A program made the position numbers and the translations under genes. From contig NZ_CP033367.1 in the NCBI RefSeq assembly GCF_013170845.1, positions 5,085,001-5,149,000 of the forward strand: 64,000 bases of DNA, read 5' to 3'. The notes below the pieces were generated by a model that searched no databases, was not told the DNA's origin, and saw only the letters and a program-made list of their open reading frames with translations. Each line of letters begins with the position of its first letter. The first letter of the stretch is position 1. This stretch comes from Mesorhizobium loti R88b (GTDB lineage: Bacteria > Pseudomonadota > Alphaproteobacteria > Rhizobiales > Rhizobiaceae). Positions 27,001-36,278 of this stretch are shown one piece after another.

Positions 27001-29648
27001 ACATCGCGCGCCAGCGCAGAGAAATGACCACGCGGCGTCTGGTCGCCGCTCTTGGGCAGGATGGCGTTGACGATGTCGAAGGTCGGCGCCATGAACAGGC
27101 TGAGGATCAGCAGGGCCTGCCATTGCGCGGCCTGCGTGAACGGCAGCAAGGTCCAACCGGCGATCGCGGCCATCACCCAGAAGATCGGTGTCAGCGAGCG
27201 GCGCAGATTGTCGACCATCTTCCAGCGTGACAGGGCCGGAACGCCGGAGCGCGGATCGAGGATATAGCCCAGAAGCTGCCAGTCGCCGCGTGCCCAGCGG
27301 TGGTGACGCGAGGCGTCGACCGAGTAGCGGGTCGGATAGTCCTCGACCAGTTCGACGTCGGTGACCAGCGCTGCGCGCGCCAGCGCGCCTTCGAGCAGAT
27401 CGTGGCTGAGGATGGTGTTTTCCTCGATCCGACCTTGCAGGGCGGCTTCGAATGCGTCGACATGATAGAGCCCCTTGCCGGTGAAGGAGCCGTCGCTGAA
27501 CACGTCCTGATAGAGGTCCGACACGGCGAAGACATAGGGATCAAGGCCGCGATTGGCCGAGAACACACGTTGGAAGAACGAGGCCTCGTCGCCGCTGGTA
27601 AGCGAAGCGGTGATGCGTGGCTGCAGGATCGTGTAGCCGGCGGTGACGACACGTTTGGTGGCGTCGAAATGCGGGCGGTTAAGCGGATGGCTGAGCTTGC
27701 CGACGAGGCTCGCCACGGCATCGCGGGTGGTGCGCGTATCGGCGTCGAGCGTCATCACATAGACGACCTTTTCCGGCAGCGGCACATCGAGCGGCAGGAA
27801 GGTGGTGTCACTGTCGCCGCGCAGCAAAAGGTCGAGCTCATGCAGCTTGCCGCGCTTGCGCTCCCAGCCCATCCAGGACCCCTGAGCGGCATTGAACAGC
27901 CGGCGACGGTGCAGGATGTAGAATCGCGGCGCGCCTTCCGAGGGATAGCGGGCATTGAGACGGGCGATCTCGGCACGGGCATATCCAAGGATTTCGGTGT
28001 CGGCCGCATCGATCTCGATCTTGCTGTCGGGCCAATCCGACAGCAGCGCGAAATGGATCTCGTCTACCAGATTGGCAAGGTAATGCACTTCGAGATTGCG
28101 GATGTTTTCCTCGACATCGTCACGCGAGCCGATCAGCGACGGCACAACCACCAGCGTGCGCGCCTCGGGAGGCACGCCGTGCCGATAGTCATAGCCGACC
28201 AAGCGCGTCGGCTTGAGGAACAGCGAGACCACGGTGTTGAAGAAGGCGAGCGCGCCCTCGCTTGCCGGCACCGCAAACAGCACCAGCATCAGGACGATCG
28301 AGGTTACCGACAGCCCGAGATTGGCCAAGGCGTTGCCGGTGAGAACGAGAAGCAGGGCCGTCAGCGCAAAGACCGGCAGGACGATGCCAAGCCATCCGGT
28401 CTTGGCGAAGGCCCGCTTGACCGTCTGGCTGATGGTGGGCCGATAGCCGATCGCCTTTTCCAGCTCCAGACGACGCGAGCCTACAAGATAGAAACCGACA
28501 TCGGTGTGAGCGGACGCGGTTGGCGCAATCCCCTCTTCAGTGCTGGCCGCCCCTGCCTCACCGGTAGCATGACCGGCCAATTCACTGGCCTTTTCGGCGA
28601 CACGGTATTCCGACAGGTTCGAGCGGCGCGCCAGTTCCTCGATCGCGGTGCGGTACTGGTCACGCGAGAAGAAGTCGAGGGCGGCGAAATCGGTGCGCTC
28701 GCGCAGCACGGTGTCGATGCGGCTGACGCCTTCGAACCACACCGTCCAGTCGACATCGTTGATGACGCGCAGGCCGCGGATGATGTTGCCGGTCGTCACA
28801 TTGCCGCTGGACAGCGTGTGATGCTCGGAGATGATGATCTCCTCGGCATCGGATCCGGTCTTCTCGAGCTCGCCTTCCAGCCATTCCAGGGCCTTGCCGG
28901 CATTCTGCGACCCATCGCGCAAACGATAGAGCAGTTGGGTGGCGAAGGTGGTGTCCTGGGCATGGGCGCCGAAATTGGCCAGGATCACTTGCCGGTCGGC
29001 GCTGTCGTCGGTCGCCAGCACCTTGTCGGCCACGTCGTTGGCGATCTGGCGCATCTGGCGGGTGCGGTTGACCCTGACGGCCAGCCGGCGGAGATTTTCG
29101 ATCAGAACGAAGCGTAGAAGCGATGGCAGCGCCCAGAGTTCACCGATCTTCAGCGGCTCGACAGACTGAAAACCCTGGACGATGGACTTGAACATGGTCG
29201 CGGAGACGGAACTGTCGGAATGCGCCACATAGGTCCAGGCCAACGCCAGTGCGCGCGGCACGGTGCCGCCACCGGGCAGTTTCAGCGTCGGCAGCTGGCG
29301 ATAGAAGCGGCGCGGCAGGTCGCGCTTGACCTGGAAGATGGTCTCCTCGACCAGATAATTGTTGTCGAGCAGCCATTGCGCGGCCGGAGTGATCGTTTCA
29401 CCCTTGGCCTGCGCGGCGTTGGTCGAACGGTAGACTTCGAGGATCTTCTTGGCGCTGTCGCGGATACGAGCCTGGAAATCGAACGGAGTCAGGCCGAAAA
29501 GGTCGGTGAGATCGCCTTTTGCCAGGCTCTCGCCGAGCAGCCGGAGGCGTTCCTCTGGCAGGAATGTCGACCTTATCGGCTCTTCCGTGATGGCCGGGAA
29601 GCTCGCGCTGGTCTTTTCGATCTGGGCTGGGTTCGTCTGAATATTCAT
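21060..29648 (-). CDS. ndvB: Cyclic beta-1,2-glucan synthase NdvB/ChvB
   Basis: This giant inner-membrane enzyme (2,862 residues from the ATG at 29648) has the length expected for NdvB/ChvB/Cgs. The N-terminal third holds membrane segments and a GT84 glycosyltransferase domain (VYVMTLDADTRTTRDAVAS with the DxD motif; later RWARGDWQLLGYI, the QxxRW-like site). The C-terminal third is a GH94 phosphorylase-like module (LPLILGGDWNDGMNRVG and FKPKL-type end) that sets chain length. It makes cyclic glucan from UDP-glucose with itself as protein primer, cyclises it and hands it to NdvA. An upstream in-frame ATG at 29672 would add eight residues. No frameshift is visible over the whole length. Confidence 0.96.
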   Translation of the reverse strand: MNIQTNPAQIEKTSASFPAITEEPIRSTFLPEERLRLLGESLAKGDLTDLFGLTPFDFQARIRDSAKKILEVYRSTNAAQAKGETITPAAQWLLDNNYLVEETIFQVKRDLPRRFYRQLPTLKLPGGGTVPRALALAWTYVAHSDSSVSATMFKSIVQGFQSVEPLKIGELWALPSLLRFVLIENLRRLAVRVNRTRQMRQIANDVADKVLATDDSADRQVILANFGAHAQDTTFATQLLYRLRDGSQNAGKALEWLEGELEKTGSDAEEIIISEHHTLSSGNVTTGNIIRGLRVINDVDWTVWFEGVSRIDTVLRERTDFAALDFFSRDQYRTAIEELARRSNLSEYRVAEKASELAGHATGEAGAASTEEGIAPTASAHTDVGFYLVGSRRLELEKAIGYRPTISQTVKRAFAKTGWLGIVLPVFALTALLLVLTGNALANLGLSVTSIVLMLVLFAVPASEGALAFFNTVVSLFLKPTRLVGYDYRHGVPPEARTLVVVPSLIGSRDDVEENIRNLEVHYLANLVDEIHFALLSDWPDSKIEIDAADTEILGYARAEIARLNARYPSEGAPRFYILHRRRLFNAAQGSWMGWERKRGKLHELDLLLRGDSDTTFLPLDVPLPEKVVYVMTLDADTRTTRDAVASLVGKLSHPLNRPHFDATKRVVTAGYTILQPRITASLTSGDEASFFQRVFSANRGLDPYVFAVSDLYQDVFSDGSFTGKGLYHVDAFEAALQGRIEENTILSHDLLEGALARAALVTDVELVEDYPTRYSVDASRHHRWARGDWQLLGYILDPRSGVPALSRWKMVDNLRRSLTPIFWVMAAIAGWTLLPFTQAAQWQALLILSLFMAPTFDIVNAILPKSGDQTPRGHFSALARDVAFGTAMVALKIVLMAHNAWMMGDAIVRTLYRLFVSRQNLLEWRTASQAHKAGDNDVGSYYGMMYGAVIIGFVGLAIPVLADSTGAFVAFFFALFWIGSPAIASWISRSAETEDRLRISQADIHTLRTVARRTWHYFESFVTAEHHNLPPDNFQESPAPVVAPRTSPTNVGVYLLSVVSARDFGWISLSDAITRIDATMTTIESMPRHRGHLFNWYDTTTLKPLYPLYISAVDSGNLAGHLVAVAAACAEWAEAPSVHLQGDFEGILDTVTILSESLDELPDDRRQLRPLRQRLVDRLDGMRRAVETIKAQPEMASIRTINLAVLAGEIRKLATAIHTEAASAQSDVIVDWAARLEATCEAHVHDAHSDDNAVEALRAKLLTLRERTRRFAFEMEFSFLMRPERKLLSIGYRVEEHQLDESCYDLLASEARLTSLFAIAKGDLPTEHWFRLGRPIVEIGFQGALMSWSGSMFEYLMPPLVMKEAQGSILNQTSKLIIKRQIQYGRQKNVPWGISEAAYNARDRELTYQYTNFGVPGLGLKRGLGQNTVIAPYATILAAQFNPREAVQNLARLREIGALGPHGYYDAVDFTPQRVPEGTNHAVVLNYYAHHSGMSIAAVADAIFEGRLRDRFHSDPVIESAELLLQERAPRDIPTATVRTEADERAKDETETESPDTRIVLDPLRALRSTNVMSNGRYSVMVTATGSGYSRWGDLSVTRWQPDPTEDRLGSYIFLRDVSTGDWWSATAEPKRAAEEKVQTLFSDDKASFVKSVGTLRSEVECIVVSEGNGEGRRITLYNESTSDRHIEVTSFAELVLGTEASDNAHPAFSKMFVETEIAANNGAIFATRRKRDTSEPDITLAHFVTDPSGPARDAEAETDKRAFIGRGRSIADAAAFDPGARLGGHSGFTLDPIASLRRQVRVPANKKISLTFWTVVGANRTELEDAISRLDHQESFARQAMLAWTRSQVQTRHMGLSLTDAANVQKLARYLIYPDAFLRLPAESIASGLGKQSSLWPTSISGDFPIFLVRIGDVADLEIVAQALRFQEYMRTRGMMIDFVVVNEQASSYVQDLQRAVETLCENSRLRGKELGPRQHIFAVRRDLMEETTYKTLLAVARVVLHTRNGTIFDQIERAEAAALQARDALVPAGLPTLREISAPAPMTHAFASQAVANVSADGSGLSQWNGFGGFDGDGRHYVVRLAGRRTTPQPWINVVSNASFGFHTSAEGAAFTWSRNSRDYQLTPWSNDPVSNRPGEGLYIYDQASGKAFSPIAAVVRDPSMTYEAWHGQGFSTFRAKRGPLSMDLTHVVDPIDPVKISRLRIQNSGSVPARLRVYAYAEWVLGGHRSRTAATIVPSRDTATGALLAQNPYGLDFSERVAFLAADGNVHSVTSDRSEFLGRHGSSELPQAVLSGAALSGRIEAGDDPCAAIARDIEIPAGGDVTLLWLLGDADSAAQASALVKAHRGKDFDQRLADNEREWRGFLDTIQVETPDKGLDAMVNHWLPYQSLACRIRARSAFYQASGAYGFRDQLQDTLALLAHDSTLARDQILNAARRQFPEGDVQHWWLPRTGAGVRTTISDDVVWLAHATARYLQATGDAAILKEQLPFIDGQALGEGEHDAFFTPEISKKTVSLYEHCARALDLAIKRSSPAGLPLILGGDWNDGMNRVGEHGKGESVWLGWFLLKTLGDFAAVARSEGDTKHAQAWAKHAEALKRALESTAWDGEWYRRGSFDDGTPLGSRTSEECKIDSIAQSWSVLSGEGDPARSTTAMQHATSLLVDDKLKIVKLFTPPFSKTDKDPGYIKSYPPGVRENGGQYTHASTWFVLALAEMGLTDEAYRCFSMLNPVNHASDEASAEHYRVEPYVVAADIYAGDDKGGRGGWTWYTGSAGWLYRAAVEGILGIERRGKQITFRPKLPSHWDGYEASLKMLGAEIKVHVIRDKKTKTISLEVDGAKTKSASFEPKAGTQTEIVVKIPA

Positions 29649-29714
29649 TGAAAATTCCGTAAGCGGGCACATAGCGGCGTCACCGCCACGGCAATGGCCC
29701 TAAAACCGGTTCAA

Positions 29715-29730
29715 ATGCAATTGGTTGCAT
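29715..29730. promoter_or_regulatory. Small inverted repeat upstream of ndvB
   Basis: ATGCAA-TTGG-TTGCAT lies about 67 nt before the ndvB start in the 288-nt gap between ndvB and hutD. It could be an operator, but nothing identifies a regulator. The rest of this gap shows no gene. Confidence 0.3.
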
Positions 29731-29936
29731 AATCCCACTTGCCGAAAGTTTGTTTCCGCACCACGACAGGGCGTCATCTCTCGGCAAAAGTTCCAAGACG
29801 AGCGCCCCTCTTCCCGTCGAGTTCGATCGGCGGAGAGGATTCGGGCTTTTTCGTGATGCCGGCAAGAGCTTACGCTATATTTCGCCGGCAGCGCGATCAT
29901 GTTTGGAAACAAGCGGTAACCGTTATCGCGAAGGCG

Positions 29937-30515
29937 TCAGGCCGCAGCGGATATCCGGATCACGAACAACGTCGCGTCGGGAGCGGGCTCGGCCCGCAAG
30001 GCGGGCGCCTCCGGCCCGAGCAGCAGCGTATCGAGCGGCCCGAGGCGAATTGACCCGGCCTCCGGGAAAACGGCTTCGCCCTTGTAACAAAGGATGAGGG
30101 TCGAACCGGCCCCGGTCGCGATGTCCTCGGGCCGTGAAATCGCCAGGCGCTCGACCGAATGCAGCATGCGACCTCGGCGGGTCATGACGTTGAGGTCGGT
30201 GATCGGGCCGACGATCAGAGCCGCGCTGGTGGGCAGGTCGGCTGGAAAGGCAAAAGGCGCCGAAGCCGGCGTCAGCCGCGCCGACGGCTGGCCGGCGACA
30301 TCAAGCACGATCCCCTCGCCTTCCAGCACCGACAGCGTGCGGTCGATGCCGGCAAAGCTGGAGAACGGCCCGCTGCCCTCGACGCGAGCCATCGAGACAC
30401 GCCAGTCGAAATCGTCGAGGCCGGCGCCGTCAGGCGAGACGGCGATTTCGGTCGTCGTGCCGCCGCCGTTCTTCCAAGGCATGACACGGTAGTCGGCGGC
30501 ACGAAGGATGCGCAT
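29937..30515 (-). CDS. hutD: HutD-family protein
   Basis: A 192-residue cupin-type protein with the family opening MRILRAADYRVMPWKNGGGTT and the following DFDWRVSMARVEGSGPFS. HutD proteins accompany histidine-degradation genes and, in Pseudomonas, appear to limit hut activity; their biochemical role is not settled. It is the last gene of the minus-strand hut operon, 12 nt after hutU. Confidence 0.9.
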   Translation of the reverse strand: MRILRAADYRVMPWKNGGGTTTEIAVSPDGAGLDDFDWRVSMARVEGSGPFSSFAGIDRTLSVLEGEGIVLDVAGQPSARLTPASAPFAFPADLPTSAALIVGPITDLNVMTRRGRMLHSVERLAISRPEDIATGAGSTLILCYKGEAVFPEAGSIRLGPLDTLLLGPEAPALRAEPAPDATLFVIRISAAA

Positions 30516-30527
30516 GAGGTCAGCCTA

Positions 30528-32201
30528 TCACCCTAAAATGCCGGGCAGGTTGAGCTGGTGCTCCTTGGCGCATTCAATGGCGATGTCATAGCCGGCATCG
30601 GCGTGGCGCATGACGCCGGTTGCCGGGTCGTTCCACAGCACGCGCTCCAGGCGCCTTGCGGCGTCCGGCGTGCCATCGGCGACAATGACCATGCCGGCAT
30701 GCTGCGAAAAACCCATGCCGACGCCGCCACCATGGTGCAGCGACACCCAGGTGGCGCCCGAAGCGGTGTTGAGCAGTGCGTTGAGCAACGGCCAGTCCGA
30801 CACGGCGTCGGAACCGTCCTTCATTGATTCCGTTTCGCGATTGGGCGAAGCGACCGAGCCGGAATCGAGATGATCGCGGCCGATGACCACCGGCGCCTTG
30901 AGTTCGCCTTTGGCGACCATTTCGTTGAAGGCCAGGCCCAGCCGGTGGCGGTCACCGAGACCGACCCAGCAGATGCGCGCCGGCAGCCCCTGGAAGGCGA
31001 TGCGCTCGCGCGCCATGTCGAGCCAATTGTGCAGGTGGGTGTTGCCGGGGGTGAGTTCGCGCACCTTGGCGTCGGTCTTATAGATGTCTTCGGGATCGCC
31101 CGAGAGTGCGGCCCAGCGAAACGGACCAATACCGCGGCAGAACAGCGGACGGATATAGGCCGGCACGAAACCGGGGAAAGCAAAGGCGTTCTCGAAACCT
31201 TCATCCTTGGCGACCTGGCGGATATTGTTGCCATAGTCCAGCGTCGGCACGCCGGCGTTCCAGAACGCCACCATCGCCTCGACATGTTCGCGCATCGAAG
31301 CGCGAGCTGCCTTTTCGACCGCCTTGGGATCGCTGACGCGCTTCTCGCGCCACTCGGCCATCGTCCAGCCCTTCGGCAGGTAGCCGTTGATGGGGTCGTG
31401 GGCCGAGGTCTGGTCGGTGACCATGTCGGGGCGGATGCCGCGCATGAACATTTCGGGTACGATCTCGGCTGCGTTGCCGAGCAGACCGACAGACTTCGCC
31501 TCGCCGGCCTTGGTCCAGCGCTCGATCATCTCCATCGCTTCGTCCAGCGTCTCGGCCTTCTCGTCGACATAGCGGGTGCGCAGGCGGAAATCGATCGAGT
31601 CCGGATTGCACTCGATGGCCAGGCAGCAGGCGCCGGCCATGACGGCGGCCAGCGGCTGGGCGCCGCCCATGCCGCCGAGGCCGCCGGTCAGGATCCATTT
31701 GCCCTTGAGGTTGCCGCCATAGTGCTGGCGGCCGGCCTCGACGAAGGTTTCGTAGGTGCCCTGCACGATGCCTTGCGTACCGATGTATATCCACGAGCCG
31801 GCCGTCATCTGGCCGTACATCATCAAGCCCTTCTTATCGAGCTCATTGAATTTATCCCAATTCGCCCAATGTGGCACGAGGTTGGAGTTGGCGATCAGCA
31901 CGCGCGGCGCATCGGCGTGCGTGCGGAACACGCCGACCGGCTTGCCGGACTGCACCAAAAGTGTCTCGTCCTCACCAAGCGTCTTCAGCGAGGCGACGAT
32001 GCTGTCGAAATCGTTCCAGGTACGCGCCGCCCGGCCGATGCCGCCGTAGACGACCAGTTCATTGGGGTTTTCGGCAACCTCGGGATCGAGATTGTTCATC
32101 AGCATGCGCAGCGGCGCTTCGGTCGTCCAATAGCGGGCATTGAGCTTGTCGCCGCGCGGCGCGCGCACTTCGCGGATGTTGTGGCGAGGATTGTTCATCA
32201 T
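30528..32201 (-). CDS. hutU: Urocanate hydratase
   Basis: This 557-residue enzyme has the usual length. Recognisable blocks include [20 protein letters not shown] near residue 90, the NAD-binding [14 protein letters not shown] near 175 and the active-site-containing [20 protein letters not shown] near 400. It converts urocanate to 4-imidazolone-5-propionate in the cytosol using tightly bound NAD+, the second step of histidine breakdown. Its start codon overlaps the stop of the small secreted-protein gene upstream (ATGA), so the two are probably translationally coupled. The start is a double ATG; the first is used here. Confidence 0.97.
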   Translation of the reverse strand: MMNNPRHNIREVRAPRGDKLNARYWTTEAPLRMLMNNLDPEVAENPNELVVYGGIGRAARTWNDFDSIVASLKTLGEDETLLVQSGKPVGVFRTHADAPRVLIANSNLVPHWANWDKFNELDKKGLMMYGQMTAGSWIYIGTQGIVQGTYETFVEAGRQHYGGNLKGKWILTGGLGGMGGAQPLAAVMAGACCLAIECNPDSIDFRLRTRYVDEKAETLDEAMEMIERWTKAGEAKSVGLLGNAAEIVPEMFMRGIRPDMVTDQTSAHDPINGYLPKGWTMAEWREKRVSDPKAVEKAARASMREHVEAMVAFWNAGVPTLDYGNNIRQVAKDEGFENAFAFPGFVPAYIRPLFCRGIGPFRWAALSGDPEDIYKTDAKVRELTPGNTHLHNWLDMARERIAFQGLPARICWVGLGDRHRLGLAFNEMVAKGELKAPVVIGRDHLDSGSVASPNRETESMKDGSDAVSDWPLLNALLNTASGATWVSLHHGGGVGMGFSQHAGMVIVADGTPDAARRLERVLWNDPATGVMRHADAGYDIAIECAKEHQLNLPGILG

Positions 32202-32572
32202 TGTCCCTTTCGAATGAGATGCGCGGTGCTGCGAGAGCCTTCGGCGCTGATCCAGGTGACTTGTTCGTGGTCAGGATTGGAGGAATCGATGGTCATGTCG
32301 TAGCAAGCCCAGGCATCGGAGGGCGGCCACAGTGAGCAATACTGGTCACCGCGCACGTCCCAACGGCCGATCTGGTGGCTGTCGCCTTTGGCATAGCTGG
32401 TCGCGCCACCGTCATCGAAGTCCTGTGACCAGCCATCGCCCTGGACATGGGCACCCCTGAGATCGGCGAGAATTTCCGGACCCTTCATCGCCACCTCGGC
32501 GGCGGCTGCGGAAACAATCGCAGCTGAAAGAAGCCCAGCGGCGAGAAGGAATGTCCTGACATGTCCGGCCAT
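32198..32572 (-). CDS. Small exported protein inside the hut operon
   Basis: From the ATG at 32572 (GGAACG just upstream) this encodes 124 residues. The signal peptide is clear ([22 protein letters not shown], cleavage after AAA). The mature protein is acidic and ends with a pattern of aromatic residues and two cysteines ([20 protein letters not shown]), reminiscent of small periplasmic proteins of Rhizobiales with unknown function. It lies between hutG and hutU and overlaps hutU by 4 nt. No known hut step is periplasmic, so its presence is unexplained. I do not recognise a named family. Confidence 0.75.
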   Translation of the reverse strand: MAGHVRTFLLAAGLLSAAIVSAAAAEVAMKGPEILADLRGAHVQGDGWSQDFDDGGATSYAKGDSHQIGRWDVRGDQYCSLWPPSDAWACYDMTIDSSNPDHEQVTWISAEGSRSTAHLIRKGQ

Positions 32573-32595
32573 TGCGTTCCTCCAAAAAGTGCTGA

Positions 32596-33414
32596 TCAGC
32601 CGTGCGCCCAGGCAATCGCGGTTTTCAGAATGGTCTCCAGCGTCGCGCGGATCGGCGCTGCGAAATCGGCGTCGTACGGTACCGGCCAATTGTCCGGCTC
32701 ACCCTTTTCTTCGGGCTCGCGCATGTATCCGCGGTTGGAGAGCTCCATCTGCAAGGCGTGGACACCTTGTTGCGGTTGGCCAAAATGGCGTGTGATCCAG
32801 CCGCCCTTGAAGCGGCCGTTGACGACAGAGGTCTCGCCGGTTTCGGCCATGATCTCGCTGACCATTGCCTGCAGATTCGGATCGGCGCTCTTGCCGTCAT
32901 TGGTGCCGAGGTTGAACACCGGCAGCGTGCCTTCGAACAGGCGCGGCAGAACCGAACGGATCGAGTGGCAGTCGTAGAGGACGATCTTGTCATGCAGGCC
33001 ACGCAGCCGGCCGATCTCGGCCTGCAAGGCGGCATGGTAAGGCACGAAGAATTTTTCGCGGCGTTCGTCAACTTCCGACGGCCCGGGTTCTTCGCCCTCG
33101 CGGTAGAGCGGATCGCCATCAAAGGTCTCGGTCGGGCACAGGCCGGTCGTCGCCTGGCCGGGATAGAGCGAGGCGCCCGAGGGATCGCGGTTGACGTCGA
33201 TGACGGTGCGCGAGATCGCGGTGTGGACGACGGTGGCGCCGAGGCTGCCGGCGAAGTCATAGAGATTGTCGATCCACCAGTCGCAATCGCGGCGGCCGAG
33301 CCAGGGCGAGACCAGCCGGTTTTCGAGACCGGCAAGGTCGATGCCGGTGTGCGGGATCGACACCAGCAGGGGTGCTGTGCCTTGGCTAACAGTGAGCCAG
33401 GGTGTGGCGGCCAT
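32596..33414 (-). CDS. hutG: N-formylglutamate deformylase
   Basis: The ATG at 33414 overlaps the hutH stop by one base (TGATG), giving 272 residues; a GTG one codon earlier is possible. The HutG/FGase pattern is visible: PLLVSIPHTGIDL (metal histidine), RDCDWWIDNLY, RTVIDVNRDPSGASLYPGQ and IVLYDCHSIRS. It hydrolyses N-formylglutamate to glutamate and formate, the last step of the five-enzyme histidine route. This fits with the hutF gene on the other strand, which makes N-formylglutamate. Confidence 0.95.
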   Translation of the reverse strand: MAATPWLTVSQGTAPLLVSIPHTGIDLAGLENRLVSPWLGRRDCDWWIDNLYDFAGSLGATVVHTAISRTVIDVNRDPSGASLYPGQATTGLCPTETFDGDPLYREGEEPGPSEVDERREKFFVPYHAALQAEIGRLRGLHDKIVLYDCHSIRSVLPRLFEGTLPVFNLGTNDGKSADPNLQAMVSEIMAETGETSVVNGRFKGGWITRHFGQPQQGVHALQMELSNRGYMREPEEKGEPDNWPVPYDADFAAPIRATLETILKTAIAWAHG

Positions 33415-34955
33415 CACGCCGCTCCCGAAATCGAGGGCAGCGCCACCGCGCCGGCCGCCTTGATGGTCGCGCCACTGCGCACCATGGCGATGGCTTTTTC
33501 CATATCGGGGTGGAAATGCCGGTCATTGTCGAGATGCGGCACTTCGGCCCGGACCAGCTTGCGCACGGCCTCCAGCGCGTTGCTTGATGCCAGCGGTTGA
33601 TGGAAATCACAGCCCTGCGCCGCAGCCAGCAATTCGATGCCGATCACAGCCGTGGCATTCTCGACCATGCCGATCAGCCGGCGCGCACCGTGCGCGGCCA
33701 TCGAGACATGGTCTTCCTGGTTGGCAGAGGTCGGGATCGAATCGACTGATGCCGGATAGGCCTTCTGCTTGTTTTCCGAAACAAGGGCGGCCGCCGTCAC
33801 CTGCGGGATCATGAAGCCGGAATTCAGCCCGGGCTTCGGCGTCAGGAAGGCCGGCATGCCCGACAGCGCCGGGTCGACCAGCATGGCGATGCGGCGCTCC
33901 GACAACGAACCGATCTCGCAGACCGCGAGCGCGATCATGTCGGCGGCGAAGGCCACCGGCTCGGCGTGGAAATTGCCGCCGGACAGTGCCGTGTCGTCCT
34001 CGGCGAAGATCAGCGGGTTGTCGGTGACGCCATTGGCCTCGGTGCCGAGAGTATCGGCCGCCTGGCGCAGCAAGGTGAGCGCCGCGCCCATCACCTGCGG
34101 CTGGCAGCGCAGGCAGTACGGGTCCTGCACGCGCTCGTCGCCGACGCGGTGCGACTCGCGGATAGCGCTACCGGCCATCAGATTGCGCAGCGCGTCCGCA
34201 GTCTCGATCTGGCCGCGATGCTTTCTCAACACATGAATGCGCGGATCGAACGGCGCGTCGGAGCCCTTTGCAGCGTCGGTCGACAGCGCGCCGGCAACCA
34301 GAGCCGATTGGTAAAGCACTTCGGCCTCGAACAAAGCGGCCAGTGCATAGGCGGTCGAGAACTGCGTTCCGTTGAGCAGCGCCAGGCCTTCCTTGGCACC
34401 CAATGTCACCGGCTCGAGGCCATGCGAAACGAACGCGACCTTGGCCGGGAAGCGGCCATGTGGCGTAAAGCACTCGCCGACGCCAATCATCACCGCCGTC
34501 ATGTGCGACAGCGGGGCAAGGTCGCCGGAAGCGCCAACGGAGCCCTGCGCCGGCACCACGGGGATGACGTCGTTGGCGAGCATCGCTTCCAGCAATTCGA
34601 TGGTTTGCGAGCGCACACCGGAGGCGCCCTGCGCCAGGCTGGCAAGTTTCAGCGCCATCATCAGGCGGGCGATGGCAACCGGCATCGGCTCGCCGACGCC
34701 GGCGGCATGCGACAGCACGATGTTGCGCTGCAAGGTCTCGAGATCCTCGGCCGGGATGCGCACGCTGGCGAGTTTGCCGAAACCGGTGTTGATGCCGTAG
34801 ACCGGCTCGCCCTTGGCGACGATCCTGGCGACAGCCTCGGCGCTCGCCTTGATTTTTGGACGGCAGGCATCATCGAGTTTCGGCACGGCGCCACGATAGA
34901 TGGCGCGCCAGTCGGCCAGCGTCGCATTGCCGGGCTTCAGGGTCAGTTCGGTCAT
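33414..34955 (-). CDS. hutH: Histidine ammonia-lyase
   Basis: A 513-residue enzyme, full length for the family. The ASG triad that cyclises to the MIO prosthetic group is A142-S143-G144 in [14 protein letters not shown]. Other conserved blocks are [12 protein letters not shown] near 52 and [15 protein letters not shown] near 275. It removes ammonia from histidine to give urocanate, the first pathway step. The start is set by MTELTLKPG and by the 4-nt overlap with the hutI stop. Confidence 0.98.
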   Translation of the reverse strand: MTELTLKPGNATLADWRAIYRGAVPKLDDACRPKIKASAEAVARIVAKGEPVYGINTGFGKLASVRIPAEDLETLQRNIVLSHAAGVGEPMPVAIARLMMALKLASLAQGASGVRSQTIELLEAMLANDVIPVVPAQGSVGASGDLAPLSHMTAVMIGVGECFTPHGRFPAKVAFVSHGLEPVTLGAKEGLALLNGTQFSTAYALAALFEAEVLYQSALVAGALSTDAAKGSDAPFDPRIHVLRKHRGQIETADALRNLMAGSAIRESHRVGDERVQDPYCLRCQPQVMGAALTLLRQAADTLGTEANGVTDNPLIFAEDDTALSGGNFHAEPVAFAADMIALAVCEIGSLSERRIAMLVDPALSGMPAFLTPKPGLNSGFMIPQVTAAALVSENKQKAYPASVDSIPTSANQEDHVSMAAHGARRLIGMVENATAVIGIELLAAAQGCDFHQPLASSNALEAVRKLVRAEVPHLDNDRHFHPDMEKAIAMVRSGATIKAAGAVALPSISGAA

Positions 34956-36193
34956 TGTCCTCTCCAGATGCGGGCATGGAGCGGGTTGAAGCCCATGCGG
35001 TAAACGAGTTCGGCGGGACGCTCGATGTCCCAGATCGCCAAGTCGGCGGATTTGCCGGCTTCCAGTGTGCCGGCCTTGTCGAGAAGGCCAAGCGCACGCG
35101 CGGCCTCGCGGGTGACGCCGGCGAGGCATTCATCGACGGTCAAGCCAAAGAGCGTCGCGGCCATATTCATGGTGAGCAACAGCGAGGTGAGCGGCGAAGT
35201 GCCGGGATTGCTGTCCGTCGCCACCGCCATCTTCACACCATGGCGGCGGAACAAGTCGACAGGCGGCTTCTTGGTTTCGCGAATGAAGTAGTAGGCGCCG
35301 GGCAGGATGGTCGCCACCGTGCCGGCCTTTGCCATGGCGGCAGCGCCCGCCTCGTCCGTATATTCGAGATGGTCGGCGGACAGCGCGCCATAGCTGGCGG
35401 CAAGCGCGGCCCCGTGCAGGTTGGACAGCTGGTCGGCGTGAAGCTTGACCGGCAGGCCCAAGGCCCTGGCGGCATCGAAAACGCGCGCCATCTGCTCCGG
35501 CGAGAACGCTATGCCTTCACAAAAACCGTCGACCGCATCCGCCAGTCCTTCGGCGGCAACCGCCGGAACAATCTGCTTGGCGACCAGATCGATAAAAGCG
35601 TCCTTGTCACCCTTCGCTTCGGGCGGCAGCGCGTGTGCGGCGAGGCACGTGGTGCGAACGGTCACGGGACGCTCATTGGCCAGCCGGCGGGCGGCACGCA
35701 GCGACTTCTTCTCATTGTCGAGATCGAGGCCATAGCCCGATTTGACTTCAACCGTCGTGACACCCTCGGCCATCAGCGCGTCGAGGCGCGGCAGTGTCTG
35801 GGCAACGAGTTCATCCTCGTTTGCCGCGCGCAAGGACTTGACCGAGGACACAATCCCGCCACCCGCCCTGGCGACTTCCTCATAGGTAGCGCCGGCCAGC
35901 CGCATCTCGAATTCGTTGGCGCGGTTGCCGGCATAGACAAGATGCGTGTGGCAGTCGATCAGGCCGGGCGTGATCCAGCGGCCCTCGCAATCGACGGTCT
36001 CGGCGCCCTGCCCTGCCGAAGCCGGCATGTCCGCTTCGGCGCCGGCATAGACGATAAGCCCGTCGCGGGCAGCAACGGCGCCCTTCTCGACGACGCCGAG
36101 GCCGGCCGCGCCGTCGGCCATGGTGGCCAGCCGCGCATTGCGCCACAGGCGAAGGCCGCTCTTTCCGTTTGCTCCAACCATCATCTTTTCCAT
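34952..36193 (-). CDS. hutI: Imidazolonepropionase
   Basis: A 413-residue amidohydrolase. Metal-binding HTH is in [21 protein letters not shown] near residue 80, with further ligands in [12 protein letters not shown] and [10 protein letters not shown]. It opens the ring of imidazolonepropionate to N-formiminoglutamate. It is the first gene of the minus-strand operon and starts 16 nt from the 14-bp palindrome proposed as a HutC site. Confidence 0.97.
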   Translation of the reverse strand: MEKMMVGANGKSGLRLWRNARLATMADGAAGLGVVEKGAVAARDGLIVYAGAEADMPASAGQGAETVDCEGRWITPGLIDCHTHLVYAGNRANEFEMRLAGATYEEVARAGGGIVSSVKSLRAANEDELVAQTLPRLDALMAEGVTTVEVKSGYGLDLDNEKKSLRAARRLANERPVTVRTTCLAAHALPPEAKGDKDAFIDLVAKQIVPAVAAEGLADAVDGFCEGIAFSPEQMARVFDAARALGLPVKLHADQLSNLHGAALAASYGALSADHLEYTDEAGAAAMAKAGTVATILPGAYYFIRETKKPPVDLFRRHGVKMAVATDSNPGTSPLTSLLLTMNMAATLFGLTVDECLAGVTREAARALGLLDKAGTLEAGKSADLAIWDIERPAELVYRMGFNPLHARIWRGQ

Positions 36194-36209
36194 TTGAAAG
36201 GATGACGAT

Positions 36210-36223
36210 TATGTATATACATA
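36210..36223. promoter_or_regulatory. Probable HutC operator
   Basis: The perfect palindrome TATGTATATACATA sits in the 85-nt gap between divergent hutI and hutF. GntR/HutC regulators bind sites with a TGTATATACA-type core, and hutC is in the same locus. One site could control both operons. Urocanate is the usual inducer of HutC. The match and position are seen directly; binding is inferred. Confidence 0.75.
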
Positions 36224-36278
36224 TCGAAACGCGACGCAAGTGGTATCGTCGCTCAAGCATGCAGATTTGGAGACGCAT

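Noticed and set aside
25107-29117. Long open frames on the plus strand opposite ndvB (707 and 605 codons)
   Set aside because: They are antisense to a very well supported enzyme, have no recognisable motif, and arise from the strong third-position G/C bias.
30870-32303. 477-codon open frame opposite hutU
   Set aside because: Antisense to the conserved urocanate hydratase; composition is that of a shadow frame.
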